Below are positions 53,596-63,827 of a DNA stretch of 64,000 nt, piece after piece. The stretch is taken from assembly GCF_001077535.1 (NCBI RefSeq), contig NZ_CP011968.1, positions 4,030,001 through 4,094,000 of the forward strand, written 5' to 3'. Numbering within the stretch: position 1 is the first letter of the stretch; every line of letters starts with the position of its first letter. Origin of the DNA: Clostridioides difficile ATCC 9689 = DSM 1296 (GTDB taxonomy: Bacteria > Bacillota > Clostridia > Peptostreptococcales > Peptostreptococcaceae). The notes beneath the pieces were generated by a model, which saw nothing but the letters and a program-made list of their open reading frames with translations, did not search any database and was not told the DNA's origin. The translations under genes were made by a program, and so were the position numbers.

Positions 53596-54588
53596 ATGAA
53601 TGAGGATAAAATAAGAAAAATACTTGCTAAATATGCTAAGAGAAGAGATGATAATGAACTCTTATTAGAACATAGAAAAAATGAGGTATATAATAGAATC
53701 CCGGAGATAAAATCTATAGATGATGAAATTTCTAAAATAGGTCTCAGTTTAGCTAAGATAGTACTTTTAAATCCCAAATCTAAAGATGAAATTGTAAAGA
53801 AGACTAAAGAGAATATAGAGTCTTTAAAAGTAAAGAAAGAAAGACTTTTAGCTGAAAGTAACATACCTCTTGATTACTTGGAAATAAAGTTTCAATGTAT
53901 TTCTTGTAAAGATAAAGGATTTTTACCTAATGGAGAAAAATGTTCTTGCCTCAAACAAGAAATTGTAAATGAAGCTTATAAAATGTCTAATTTAGATAGG
54001 ATTTTAAGTCAGGAAAATTTTTCGAATTTTAACTTGAATATATTTTCTCCTAAGAAAGGCTCTGATGGTGAAATATCTCCTAGAGAAAATATGCTAAATA
54101 ATTTAAGTATCTGCGAAAATTTTGTTCATGATTTTAAGAAGGATAATAGTGAAAATCTACTGTTTTATGGTTCTACTGGACTAGGAAAGACCTATATGTG
54201 CAATTGTATTGCAAAGGAATTGTTAGATAAAGGCAATGTTGTAATCTATCAAACTTCTTTTAGAATTTTAGATATTCTTGAAGATTATAAATTTAGAAGA
54301 GACACAAATAATCAAATAAGTGAAGATAATTATAAAAACTTGTTTGATTGTGATTTATTAATAATAGATGACCTTGGAACTGAACTTAATAATTCTTTTA
54401 CTAGTGGAGAAATCTTCAATATTGTAAATACAAGACTTGTTGCTGGTAAAAAAATCATTATTTCAACCAACTTAACACCATCTCAAATAGGAAATACTTA
54501 CACTCAAAGAACTCTCTCTAGAATATTAGATAAGTTTAGGATTTTAGAATTTACTGGAGATGATTTGAGATGGGAAAGATTTAAATAA
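53596..54588 (+). CDS. DnaI/DnaC-like helicase-loader ATPase
   Basis: 330 residues. N-terminal helical region (about 1-90), a Cys4 zinc site with CISC and CSC (near 108-122), then an AAA+ domain: Walker A GSTGLGKTY near 194, Walker B LLIIDDLGTE near 256, and a sensor-1 STNLTP near 292. It loads the DnaB-type helicase encoded at 57525-58853. Start ATG after GTAGGTG. The only other plus-strand replication gene is its upstream partner. Confidence 0.88.
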   Translation: MNEDKIRKILAKYAKRRDDNELLLEHRKNEVYNRIPEIKSIDDEISKIGLSLAKIVLLNPKSKDEIVKKTKENIESLKVKKERLLAESNIPLDYLEIKFQCISCKDKGFLPNGEKCSCLKQEIVNEAYKMSNLDRILSQENFSNFNLNIFSPKKGSDGEISPRENMLNNLSICENFVHDFKKDNSENLLFYGSTGLGKTYMCNCIAKELLDKGNVVIYQTSFRILDILEDYKFRRDTNNQISEDNYKNLFDCDLLIIDDLGTELNNSFTSGEIFNIVNTRLVAGKKIIISTNLTPSQIGNTYTQRTLSRILDKFRILEFTGDDLRWERFK

Positions 54589-54970
54589 AATAGCCCTTAA
54601 AAAACATTTTTTTATTTTTAAATAGAGAGGTAAGAGCAAACTTGCTTCTCTGTTTAAAACTTATATCACATAAATTAAAACATACTTTTTATTTTTCTAT
54701 TTACATATCTAATGTATCTTAATCTAACAAATCATTTACATTCTTAGTAGTCTATATTTATTGATACTATAAATTAAATTTGCTATATTACATAATACTA
54801 TGCTAGAATGATTCTAAATTTTATATTTAAAACTATCACATTGCAAGTAATTCAAAATTTTGTTGTATGTTTAATTTCATTTTTAATACAATAAAAATGA
54901 AATTAAAAAAAGATACTTAAAAGTATCCTGTAACATAGAAAATTATATTAATTTGAATTTATGTACTTTG
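54589..54970. other. Gene-free stretch between dnaI-like gene and tRNAs
   Basis: About 380 bases. A weak hairpin at 54624-54651 (11 pairs, two G-U) may end the primosome operon. A perfect 13-bp inverted repeat (54873-54885 with 54892-54904) lies beside the tRNA terminator. No coding region seen. Confidence 0.5.
54912..54927 (-). terminator. Terminator of the tRNA operon
   Basis: GATACTT pairs with AAGTATC around a two-base loop; on the minus strand TTTTTTT follows. It is 44 bases beyond tRNA-Thr. Confidence 0.7.
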
Positions 54971-55045
54971 TGGAGCTGGTGATAGGAATCGAACCTACAA
55001 CCTGCTGATTACAAGTCAGCTGCTCTACCGTTGAGCCACACCAGC
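54971..55045 (-). tRNA. tRNA-Thr (TGT)
   Basis: 75 bases with encoded CCA. Acceptor GCTGGTG pairs with CACCAGC; the anticodon loop is CTTGTAA; T-arm GGTTCGATTCC. Last of four tRNAs transcribed leftwards. Confidence 0.95.
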
Positions 55046-55078
55046 ATATAATCTAGTATTTATCTCTAATTCAAAATT

Positions 55079-55154
55079 TGGTGGGACTAACAGGGCTCGA
55101 ACCTGTGACCCCCTGCTTGTAAGGCAGGTGCTCTCCCAGCTGAGCTATAGTCCC
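55079..55154 (-). tRNA. tRNA-Val (TAC)
   Basis: 76 bases with encoded CCA. Acceptor GGGACTA, anticodon loop CTTACAA, T-arm GGTTCGAGCCC. Third in the tRNA operon. Confidence 0.95.
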
Positions 55155-55158
55155 ATAC

Positions 55159-55233
55159 TGGTGACTCGTAGGGGAATTGAACCCCTGTTACCGCCGTGAA
55201 AGGGCGGTGTCTTAACCTCTTGACCAACGAGCC
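55159..55233 (-). tRNA. tRNA-Glu (TTC)
   Basis: 75 bases with encoded CCA. Acceptor GGCTCGT pairs with ACGAGTC (one G-U), anticodon loop CTTTCAC, T-arm GGTTCAATTCC. Second in the tRNA operon; only four bases from tRNA-Val. Confidence 0.95.
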
Positions 55234-55239
55234 ATATTT

Positions 55240-55315
55240 TGGTGATCTATCCGCGACTCGAACGCGGGACACCCTGATTAAAAGTCAGGTGCTCTACCGA
55301 CTGAGCTAATAGACC
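55240..55315 (-). tRNA. tRNA-Lys (TTT)
   Basis: 76 bases with encoded CCA. Acceptor GGTCTAT, anticodon loop CTTTTAA, T-arm CGTTCGAGTCG. First of the tRNA operon. Confidence 0.95.
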
Positions 55316-55640
55316 ACATTTTTTCGACTTTTTTCGTCGTTTCTTTCACTCACAAGTTATATTATAGCGTCTATATAATTTTTAGTCAATAGTTTTTTTT
55401 ACTTTTTTTAGAATATAATTAAAATCATCTTTAGCCATTTATTTTCAACAAAATTCTTTTTAAAAAACCTATATGTATCTACATAAATTCAACTTTAATT
55501 TCAGTTAGAATATGTATAAGTAGCTTTAACTTAATAAAAAATCAATGTAGGTCAAATATAAAAGAGCATCTCTAATAACTATAAACATTATCTTGAGATA
55601 CTCTTCTTCAACTATTTTAAATTATTTAATTGATAAAATA
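55316..55640. other. Intergenic stretch, tRNA promoter region and purA terminator
   Basis: About 325 bases. The promoter of the tRNA operon must be near the left end, and the purA terminator is at the right end. No ORF seen. Confidence 0.5.
55561..55605 (-). terminator. Terminator of purA
   Basis: AAGAGCATCTC pairs with GAGATACTCTT (one mismatch) across a long AT-rich loop, 36 bases after the stop; TTTTATATTT follows on the minus strand. Confidence 0.6.
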
Positions 55641-56948
<1,308 letters not shown>

Positions 56949-56977
56949 TTATATACTCTCGAACACTTTACTTACTT

Positions 56978-57006
56978 ATTCTATCAAACATTCGTATTTT
57001 TTTCAA
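56978..57006 (-). promoter_or_regulatory. Promoter of purA
   Basis: On the minus strand TTGAAA (57001-57006), 17 bases, TAGAAT (56978-56983), about 50 bases before the start codon. Confidence 0.6.
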
Positions 57007-57011
57007 CTTTT

Positions 57012-57320
57012 TTAGTATTCTCCAATATTTAACATATATTCTTCTATTTTTGAAAACTCTTCTTTCTCTATTATTTCTTTTTCATATTTTATAACTTTTT
57101 CCATAAATTTATCCACATCTAAAAGTTTTTCTAATTTACATATGTTAATTATGTTTCCAAAGTTTGTATTAGTCATGTTTATATGATACTGATTATCCAC
57201 ATTATTAGCATAAACAACAATAGATTCTCTTAAATTATTGTCAATTACTCTAAATAAGTTTATTTCATCAAGTACTTTAATTATATTGGGATATATATAT
57301 TTTAAGCTTATTTTTTCCAT
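57012..57320 (-). CDS. Unrecognised 102-residue protein between dnaB and purA
   Basis: 102 residues, acidic and helix-prone, Glu/Lys-rich C-terminal third, one cysteine, no membrane segment. A clear AGGAGG site precedes ATG, so it is probably real. No family recognised. Two exact TTATCCACA DnaA boxes fall inside the coding sequence (57109-57117, 57193-57201). Its stop is only six bases from the purA -35 element. It follows dnaB across the DnaA-box region. Confidence 0.65.
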   Translation of the reverse strand: MEKISLKYIYPNIIKVLDEINLFRVIDNNLRESIVVYANNVDNQYHINMTNTNFGNIINICKLEKLLDVDKFMEKVIKYEKEIIEKEEFSKIEEYMLNIGEY

Positions 57321-57549
57321 ATTATTCCTCCTAATAATTAATATTTATACACAGATAAAGCAAGCCAAAAGCTTGCTTTATCTACTTATTCACACTTATC
57401 AACAGGCCATCTGTGGATAGTGTGGATAGTTTTTTAGCTAAATTTCAATGTTTGGACATATTTAGTGACATGTATCCACATTTTTCCTGTAGAAAGAAAG
57501 GACGTTCTGTGGATATTCGTTAGATTATAGGTCTCTCAACTTATCCCCA
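57109..57549. promoter_or_regulatory. DnaA-box cluster
   Basis: Ten sites match TTATNCACA with at most one difference. Exact TTATCCACA on the plus strand at 57109 and 57193; TTATACACA at 57345 and TTATTCACA at 57386; TTATCAACA at 57396; two abutting TGTGGATAG (minus-strand boxes) at 57412 and 57421; GTATCCACA at 57472; TGTGGATAT (minus) at 57508; and TTATCCCCA at 57541 inside dnaB. Seven of them lie in the 172 bases between 57345 and 57516. DnaA would be expected to bind here cooperatively. Confidence 0.7.
57353..57383 (-). terminator. Hairpin downstream of dnaB
   Basis: Perfect 13-bp stem AGATAAAGCAAGC with GCTTGCTTTATCT and a five-base loop. No U-run follows on the minus strand, so termination may be incomplete. 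It sits within the DnaA-box cluster. Confidence 0.65.
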
Positions 57550-58853
57550 AATCTTTGAACTTCACCAAGCCAAACAAGTTCCACAGAACCAGTTTCACCG
57601 TGTCTATTTTTTGCTATTATTACTTCTCCTATATTTTTACTCTCAGAATCAGCATGATAATATTCGTCCCTGTATAAGAACATAACTATATCTGCATCCT
57701 GTTCTATTGCTCCAGACTCTCTTAAATCAGATAACATAGGTCTATGGTCTGCTCTTTGTTCTGGTGCACGTGATAACTGAGATAGTGCTACTACAGGACA
57801 GTTTAATTCTTTTGCTAATATTTTTAGTGACCTTGATATCTTAGATATCTCTTGTTGTCTGCTTTCATTATTACCTTCACCTTCCATAAGTTGAAGATAA
57901 TCAATAAGCACTAAATCTAGTCCTTTTTCTATTTTTAACTTTCTACACTTTGACCTTAGTTCTGATATTTTTATACCAGGAGTATCATCTATGTGTATTT
58001 TGGCATCTGATAATACTGCCATAGCATCTATAATTCTAGGCCAATCATTATCATTAAGTGTTCCAGTCTTTATTTTTTTTAATTCTACACTAGATTGTGA
58101 AGATAACATACGTTGTACTAATTGTTCCTTAGACATCTCTAAACTAAATACAGCTACAGAGGCATCACCTTTTAAGGCTGCATTTTGAACCAAGTTTAAA
58201 GAAAAGGCAGTTTTACCCATTGCTGGTCTAGCTGCAATTAATATTAAATCAGTCCTTTGAAGACCATTTATTTTTTTGTTTAAATCTTTAAAACCAGTAG
58301 TTATACCAGTGACATCACTCTTGTTAGTGTATAATTTTTCTATCATATCATAGGCATCCATCAAAACTAAGTTTATAGATTTAAAATCATCACTAGTTTT
58401 CTCCTGTGATATATCAAATATACTCTTTTCAGCTTGTTCTAAAACATCTTCAATCTTAGTTGCTCCACTATATCCTAGATTTATTATTTCATTAGAAGCT
58501 TTTATAAGCTTTCTAAGTACAGACTTTTCTTTTACTATATCAGCATAGTATTTTACATTTGAAGTCGTCGGTACTATAGTAGAAAGACTTGTAATATAAC
58601 TGATTCCTCCAATATCATTAAGATGCCCTTGTTTTCTTAGTTCTTCTGTTAATGTTATCAAGTCTATAGGCTCACCTTTATTACTTAAAGTTATCATACA
58701 TTCATATATTATTTTGTGAGCCTCTTTATAGAAATCATCAGGCTTTATAGTTTCTGTAACCGTTATTATAGCATCTTTATCTAGAAGTATAGAACCCAAT
58801 ATTGATTGTTCTGATTCTACACTATGAGGAGGAATTCTCGTCATATCTTCCAT
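57525..58853 (-). CDS. dnaB: Replicative DNA helicase DnaB (DnaC in Bacillus)
   Basis: 442 residues. N-terminal helical domain (about 1-105), linker, and RecA-like C-terminal domain with Walker A ARPAMGKTAF near 204 and Walker B LVLIDYLQLM near 307. No intein. It unwinds the fork as a hexamer and is loaded by the DnaI-like ATPase with the DnaD-like protein. The start is at MEDMTRIPP; the in-frame GTG before it belongs to the AGAGGTG site. It is the last gene of the mazG-like-yybS-gdpP-rplI-dnaB run. Confidence 0.97.
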   Translation of the reverse strand: MEDMTRIPPHSVESEQSILGSILLDKDAIITVTETIKPDDFYKEAHKIIYECMITLSNKGEPIDLITLTEELRKQGHLNDIGGISYITSLSTIVPTTSNVKYYADIVKEKSVLRKLIKASNEIINLGYSGATKIEDVLEQAEKSIFDISQEKTSDDFKSINLVLMDAYDMIEKLYTNKSDVTGITTGFKDLNKKINGLQRTDLILIAARPAMGKTAFSLNLVQNAALKGDASVAVFSLEMSKEQLVQRMLSSQSSVELKKIKTGTLNDNDWPRIIDAMAVLSDAKIHIDDTPGIKISELRSKCRKLKIEKGLDLVLIDYLQLMEGEGNNESRQQEISKISRSLKILAKELNCPVVALSQLSRAPEQRADHRPMLSDLRESGAIEQDADIVMFLYRDEYYHADSESKNIGEVIIAKNRHGETGSVELVWLGEVQRFGDKLRDL

Positions 58854-58871
58854 CTTAATCACCTCTAGTTA

Positions 58872-59321
58872 TTACTGTTTTTCTTTTACATCCACTCTTA
58901 TTTTAGTAGTTACTTTTTGATGTATTTTTATTTCTACGAAAGTTGAACCTAAAGATCTTATTGGTTCATCTAATAATATTTTTCTTTTATCTACATCTAT
59001 GTCTTTTTGTTTCTTTAATTGCTCAGCAATTTCTTTAGAAGTTATTGAACCAAATAATCTTCCACCTTCTCCTGCTTTTGAATATATTTCTATATTAATT
59101 TCTTCCATTTGCTTACCTAATAAAACTGCTTCTTCATACTCTTTTTGTGCTTTTATTTCTTTAGATTTATTCTTTTCATTTAATTCTTTTATTGCTACAC
59201 TATCTGCTTGCACAGCCATCTTTTTAGGAAATAAGAAATTTCTTGCATATCCATCACTTACTTCTTTCATTTCTCCCTTTTTACCAGTTCCCTTTACGTC
59301 TTTTAATAATATAACTTTCAT
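58872..59321 (-). CDS. rplI: Ribosomal protein L9
   Basis: 149 residues, normal length. N-terminal signature [23 protein letters not shown] is partly visible at residues 7-29, followed by the long connecting helix (about 40-75) and the C-terminal RNA-binding domain. It binds helix 76 region of 23S rRNA near the L1 stalk. The ATG lies directly after the gdpP stop, so translation is coupled. Confidence 0.97.
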   Translation of the reverse strand: MKVILLKDVKGTGKKGEMKEVSDGYARNFLFPKKMAVQADSVAIKELNEKNKSKEIKAQKEYEEAVLLGKQMEEINIEIYSKAGEGGRLFGSITSKEIAEQLKKQKDIDVDKRKILLDEPIRSLGSTFVEIKIHQKVTTKIRVDVKEKQ

Positions 59322-61316
59322 CTATTCTTCCTCCTCCAAATACTCCTCTATTATTTTATTTACCATCTTATAAGCTTCTTTTAGAGAAACATTTTTTAAC
59401 TGTGCTCCAGCTATATCTATGTGTCCCCCGCCTCCTAATTTTTCCATAAGTACATGTACATTTATTTGTCCTAAAGACCTCGCACTTATAAATATAGTAT
59501 CATCTTTTTCACCTAATACAAAGGAAGCTTCTACTTCTTTGATATTTAATAACTCATCAGCAGTTTGAGCTATTATAACATTTATACTATCTATCTCAGT
59601 ACTTGAATATGCTAAACATATTCTATTATTAATTATTTTAGTACTTTGAATTATTTCAGCTTTTATTATGAAATCTTTTACATCAGAATTGAAGAATTTC
59701 TTTACCTCTATAGTATCTGCTCCAACTTTTCTAAGGTAAGAAGCAGCTTCAAAAGTTCTAACACCTGTTTTGAATGCAAAGTTTTTAGTATCTAGACTTA
59801 TACCTGCTAAAAGCCCTTCAGCTGTAAGTTTATTTATTGTTACATCTTCATCCATATACTGAACTAACTCTGTAACCATTTCACACGTTGAGGATACATA
59901 TATCTCATGGAATAAAAGCACTGCATCATTTATAAACTCTACACCTCTTCTATGATGGTCTATAACTACTACCTTCTCTGATAGCTTTAACAGTTCTTCA
60001 CATTCAGTATAATTTGGTCTATGAGTATCAACTACTACAACTAATGTATTTTTAGTGCAGTTGTCAATAGCTTCCTCTTTTCCAATAAACAACTTTTTAT
60101 AGTAATTATTTTCATTTATTTTATTTATAAATATTTCTATAGATTCATTTACAGATTGTAAAACTATGTTTGCAGTTTTGTTACAGGATTTACATATATC
60201 ATAAACACCAACTGCTGCTCCCATAGCATCCATATCAGGATATTTATGTCCCATTATATAAACCTGGTCACTTTGTTGTATAACCTCTCTTAAAGCATGA
60301 CCTATTAATCTGGATTTTACTTTGGTTTTCTTTTCTACAGCTTTAGATTTTCCTCCATAAAACACAAATTTATCTTTTGTTTTTACAACAGCCTGGTCAC
60401 CACCTCTACCAAGTGCTAAATCGAGAGCACCCGTAGCAAGTTTTAGGTTCTCATTTAATGTATCTCCATCTATACCAATTCCTATACTTATAGTAACAGG
60501 AAGATTATTTCCATAATCAATATGTCTTATTGTATCTAAAATAGAAAACTTCTCAGCTTCCAATTTTTTTAACTCTTTTTTATGCATTACCAAGAAGAAT
60601 TTGTCTTTTGAAGTTCTTCTCAATGCACCATTTGAATTTAATTCTAAAGCAGAAAGTATTTTCTCTACTTCAACATTAATTAAAGCTCTCTTATCTTCTG
60701 CTGCACTTTTTAATACTTCATCATATCCATCTACTTGTATTAGCATCATTGCATTTTTTTCATCATCATAATTTTGTTTTACTTTTAAATATTCAGTCTT
60801 GTCTATCCAGTATAATATCATCAAATATTTAGGATTTTTTTCTTGATCATTTTTTATAACATTATAAATTATTGTATATTCTTTTTCTTTATAGTTTATT
60901 TCTGTGTACATCTCTTTATTTTCATTTAATACTTTTCTTAAATTAAGATTTTTAACTATATCCTCTATATTTTTATCAAGTAAATCTTTTTGACCAATCA
61001 TATCATAAAACTTTCCATTATACCAGGATATATTTCCATCAAATTCTAAAATACATAATGGTATTGGAAGATTTATTATGGCTTTTTTAGTTGTTTCATC
61101 TATATCTAAAGATAAATTTTGAATATACTCTGTCCATTCATGACGTCTAATATTAGTAGTTCTCCAATTGTGAAAAACCATATATACAAAAATACAGAAA
61201 AATAAACACCCTACATACAAGTTGTAATAAAGCAAAATTATACTAGAAATACCAATAACAATTATATATAAATTTATTTCTGGCATATTTAATTTAAAGG
61301 CTTGTTTATTACTCAT
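59322..61316 (-). CDS. gdpP: GdpP/YybT cyclic-di-AMP phosphodiesterase
   Basis: 664 residues. Two N-terminal membrane helices (about 12-50), a PAS-like haem-binding domain (about 85-170), a degenerate GGDEF domain (about 180-305, motif not GGDEF), and DHH/DHHA1 domains (about 340-660) with MGHKYPDMDAMG, VVVVDTHRP, VVIDHHRRG and the GGGGH tail near 634. It cleaves c-di-AMP to pApA and so controls K+ and osmolyte balance. It sits between yybS and rplI as in other Firmicutes. AGGAGG site. Confidence 0.95.
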   Translation of the reverse strand: MSNKQAFKLNMPEINLYIIVIGISSIILLYYNLYVGCLFFCIFVYMVFHNWRTTNIRRHEWTEYIQNLSLDIDETTKKAIINLPIPLCILEFDGNISWYNGKFYDMIGQKDLLDKNIEDIVKNLNLRKVLNENKEMYTEINYKEKEYTIIYNVIKNDQEKNPKYLMILYWIDKTEYLKVKQNYDDEKNAMMLIQVDGYDEVLKSAAEDKRALINVEVEKILSALELNSNGALRRTSKDKFFLVMHKKELKKLEAEKFSILDTIRHIDYGNNLPVTISIGIGIDGDTLNENLKLATGALDLALGRGGDQAVVKTKDKFVFYGGKSKAVEKKTKVKSRLIGHALREVIQQSDQVYIMGHKYPDMDAMGAAVGVYDICKSCNKTANIVLQSVNESIEIFINKINENNYYKKLFIGKEEAIDNCTKNTLVVVVDTHRPNYTECEELLKLSEKVVVIDHHRRGVEFINDAVLLFHEIYVSSTCEMVTELVQYMDEDVTINKLTAEGLLAGISLDTKNFAFKTGVRTFEAASYLRKVGADTIEVKKFFNSDVKDFIIKAEIIQSTKIINNRICLAYSSTEIDSINVIIAQTADELLNIKEVEASFVLGEKDDTIFISARSLGQINVHVLMEKLGGGGHIDIAGAQLKNVSLKEAYKMVNKIIEEYLEEEE

Positions 61317-61326
61317 TTCTATCCTC

Positions 61327-62283
61327 CTAAGTGGATTTATAGCTTCTTACCTTTCTAAAGTCAATTATACTATCTACCATACCAACAAAAGATATTCCCA
61401 TAAATCCAAATAAACATAAAATTATCCCTGAAAAAAACATAATTTTATTTGGTCCCTGTCTTATCCATTTCTTTAAGAAATAAATGCAAACTGCTATACC
61501 TTGAATTACAAACATTAAATTAAAAACTAGCTGTAAATTAGTCATTATTAATTCTGTATATAATTTTGAACCAATAATTTGAATAAATAAGACTAATAAA
61601 TAAAGTAAGAAAGTTGTGAGTATAGCATTTCCCGGTAAATAAAAATCAGCAAACTTAGGAAATCTTATATTCATCTTTGTAATCCTTTTTATAAAAAATA
61701 CACTCAAATAATATGTGACAAACGCTGATAACAACCCTTGTAAAAATAACATCATTGGTAGCATATTTGTAAAATAACTTACAATCTCATCTGGCTTCAT
61801 TTTATCAAACACTTTAAGTTCAGTTGCAGAAAAACTATTTTTTTGAATATTTACAATTTCTGATATCATCTTAGAAACTTCATCTAATAGATTCACATTT
61901 AAAAATGTCTTTAATACAAAAAAATATACAAGCATTGAAAGTACAAATATTATGGTTCCACCATATATCGGTTCGAATTTATTACTGTCCTCTTGTTCAA
62001 AGCTTCTCTTTAGCATCTTTCCTATTACTATACCTGGTAAAGAATACATTATACATATATTTAATGCGTAAGAAATATCTGCAAATAGAATCAGTACGCA
62101 AAATGTAACCAAAATAGATATAAGAGAATACTTTCTATCAGTAATAGCACCTATAATTACATATGGAACAGCTGCTAACATACTAAATATTCCTAGCATT
62201 GGAATATAGGCTATTACTAAAGCGATTATTATAGCTAAAACTATTATAGACATTGCCTTAGATAGTCTAATTTTATTATTCAA
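61327..62283 (-). CDS. yybS: YybS-like DUF2232 membrane protein
   Basis: 318 residues with about eight membrane helices in two groups (about 12-130 and 190-300). Matches the DUF2232/YybS family, which has an S-component-like fold but unknown substrate. It starts with TTG behind AGGGAGTG and is ten bases upstream of gdpP, the conserved partner. Confidence 0.82.
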   Translation of the reverse strand: MNNKIRLSKAMSIIVLAIIIALVIAYIPMLGIFSMLAAVPYVIIGAITDRKYSLISILVTFCVLILFADISYALNICIMYSLPGIVIGKMLKRSFEQEDSNKFEPIYGGTIIFVLSMLVYFFVLKTFLNVNLLDEVSKMISEIVNIQKNSFSATELKVFDKMKPDEIVSYFTNMLPMMLFLQGLLSAFVTYYLSVFFIKRITKMNIRFPKFADFYLPGNAILTTFLLYLLVLFIQIIGSKLYTELIMTNLQLVFNLMFVIQGIAVCIYFLKKWIRQGPNKIMFFSGIILCLFGFMGISFVGMVDSIIDFRKVRSYKST

Positions 62284-62290
62284 TTTAATA

Positions 62291-62611
62291 TCACTCCCTA
62301 TTATCCATATGTTTTTTTAAATTAGATAAATCCCCATACCATCTTTCAACGCTATGGTCCTCATCTATACCAATTTTTATTTTTTCCTTGACTTTATAAT
62401 CCACATCTCTAAAACTAATTCCTAATCTCTTTGCTAAGAGATATGTTATCATTATTATATTTGCTAAAGTATCTTGAATTGCTTCATCTAATGGTTTTAC
62501 CCCTTTAAACAATAAATTAAACAAATCACTTACACTCATTAATATTTCTGTTTTCATCCATTCTATTATCTTTATGTTTCTCGTTATCTCAGAACCTTTA
62601 TCTATTTTCAC
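62291..62611 (-). CDS. MazG-like family protein
   Basis: 106 residues. Helical, with the short MazG-like pattern LDEAIQDTLANIIMITYLLAKRLGI (partly shown) near residues 39-63, but without the full ExxE-12-ExxD nucleotide-binding set, so NTP pyrophosphatase activity is doubtful. GTG start after AAGGAGGG. It is the first gene before yybS-gdpP, and the pair is seven bases apart. Confidence 0.75.
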   Translation of the reverse strand: MKIDKGSEITRNIKIIEWMKTEILMSVSDLFNLLFKGVKPLDEAIQDTLANIIMITYLLAKRLGISFRDVDYKVKEKIKIGIDEDHSVERWYGDLSNLKKHMDNRE

Positions 62612-62682
62612 GTTTACAACCCTCCTTAATATATAATATTATATCATAAATAATAATATATTTAAGTATATAAACAAAAAAA

Positions 62683-62698
62683 CGAGCTTTATAGCTCG
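62683..62698 (-). terminator. Second hairpin after rpsR
   Basis: CGAGCT with AGCTCG, four-base loop; seven Ts follow on the minus strand. It backs up the rpsR terminator before the mazG-like gene. Confidence 0.7.
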
Positions 62699-62727
62699 CC
62701 TCATTTAGATATATAAATACATATAAT

Positions 62728-62754
62728 AAAAAATGAGCACAAGGCTCATTTTTT
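62728..62754 (-). terminator. Terminator of the rpsF-ssb-rpsR operon
   Basis: AAAAAATGAGC with GCTCATTTTTT, 11-bp stem and five-base loop, touching the rpsR stop; a T-run follows on both strands. Confidence 0.85.
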
Positions 62755-62981
62755 TAGTCTAATGTATATGGTAAAAGTGCTATATTTCTCGCTCTTTTTA
62801 TAGCAACTGTTAATTCTCTTTGATGCTTAGCACAAGTTCCAGATATTCTTCTTGGTAATATCTTTCCTCTTTCAGTTATATACTTTTGTAATCTTTGAGT
62901 ACTTTTGTAATCTATTTTAGCGTTTTTGTCAGCACAAAATTGACAAACTCTTTTTTTCTTACGTCTTTTTTTATTCATCAT
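62754..62981 (-). CDS. rpsR: Ribosomal protein S18
   Basis: 75 residues, basic start [11 protein letters not shown] and S18 core with [11 protein letters not shown] and [17 protein letters not shown]. Two cysteines (CQFC pattern) at residues 13 and 16 with a third near 49: a Cys-containing (possibly zinc-binding) form. Third gene of the S6-SSB-S18 operon. AGGAGGG site. Confidence 0.97.
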   Translation of the reverse strand: MMNKKRRKKKRVCQFCADKNAKIDYKSTQRLQKYITERGKILPRRISGTCAKHQRELTVAIKRARNIALLPYTLD

Positions 62982-62999
62982 GACTTTTTTCCCTCCTTT

Positions 63000-63434
63000 T
63001 TAAAATGGTATATCGTCATCATCTATAGCTTGGAAACCTTGTGGGTCTAAACCTTGAGGTTCAAAGCTTGGCTCAAAAGCTGGAGCACTCTCTCTATATG
63101 AATTTTCCGATTTATTCTTACTATCCAAAGCTTGTACTGATCTAGTACTTACTTTTGTAAAAGTTCTCTTTTCACCTGATTGTGTCTGATAATTGTCTAC
63201 TCTTATAGATCCTTGAAGTGCTACTAATCTACCTTTAGTTATGTAGTTAGCACAAAATTCAGCAGATTTACCCATTACTTCAACAGGTATAAAATCAGTT
63301 TCTTTAGATCCATCTTTTTTTACATAGTCTCTATCAATGGCTATTGTAAAGGATGCCACTGGTGTTCCTGTACCTGGGATGTATCTTAATTCAGGGTCTC
63401 TAGTCAACCTTCCCACTAATACAACTTGATTCAT
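63000..63434 (-). CDS. ssb: Single-stranded DNA-binding protein
   Basis: 144 residues. OB fold (about 1-105: MNQVVLVGRLTRDPELRY start), a flexible linker, and the acidic tip DDDDIPF that binds partner proteins. It coats ssDNA at the fork. Encoded between S6 and S18, as usual. Confidence 0.97.
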   Translation of the reverse strand: MNQVVLVGRLTRDPELRYIPGTGTPVASFTIAIDRDYVKKDGSKETDFIPVEVMGKSAEFCANYITKGRLVALQGSIRVDNYQTQSGEKRTFTKVSTRSVQALDSKNKSENSYRESAPAFEPSFEPQGLDPQGFQAIDDDDIPF

Positions 63435-63470
63435 AAAAACACCACCTATTTTTTATAATAAAACCAGTTA

Positions 63471-63749
63471 TTAAGCAACAACTATCATGTGTCTTATTAC
63501 GTTTTCATTTATCTTTAAGTTTCTGTCTATCTCTTTAGGAACGTCTACTGCTGATTTGAAGTTAACTAATACATAGAAACCTTCTGTAAACTTAGCTATT
63601 GGATAAGCTAATTTTTTAGTTCCCCAAGTATCAACTTTAACTATTTCTCCGTCAGTTGCAACAACTTCCTTAACTTTGTTTAGTATAGCCTCTCTTACTT
63701 CTTCATCAGAGTTTGGCTTTACCACATAAACTAATTCATAATTTCTCAC
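63471..63749 (-). CDS. rpsF: Ribosomal protein S6
   Basis: 92 residues, S6 fold with YELVYVVKPN start and YPIAKFTEGFYVLVNF centre. It forms a heterodimer with S18 on the 30S platform. GTG start behind GGGAGGTG. First gene of the operon; the leader may be autoregulatory. Confidence 0.97.
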   Translation of the reverse strand: MRNYELVYVVKPNSDEEVREAILNKVKEVVATDGEIVKVDTWGTKKLAYPIAKFTEGFYVLVNFKSAVDVPKEIDRNLKINENVIRHMIVVA

Positions 63750-63822
63750 TATAATTCACCTCCCTTTGGACTTAACGGCTCTACACTCTTAGAGCAGAGA
63801 AATGAGACTAAAATCTCATACC
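63750..63822 (-). promoter_or_regulatory. Possible S6:S18-responsive leader
   Basis: The leader from the inferred transcription start to rpsF folds into a hairpin ATGAGA/TCTCAT and a second stem CTCTGC...GTAGAG followed at once by CCG. Known S6:S18 leaders display a CCG next to a stem, mimicking their rRNA site. I cannot confirm the full consensus. Confidence 0.4.
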
Positions 63823-63827
63823 TACAC

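Noticed and set aside
55087-55272. 61-residue open frame across the tRNA genes
   Set aside because: It is the translation of tRNA-Val, -Glu and -Lys sequence; the tRNA structures explain the region completely.
57345-57516. A second chromosomal origin
   Set aside because: Box density is notable, but no dnaA gene is near and a DnaA titration or regulatory cluster is the simpler reading. Kept as a finding, not as an origin.
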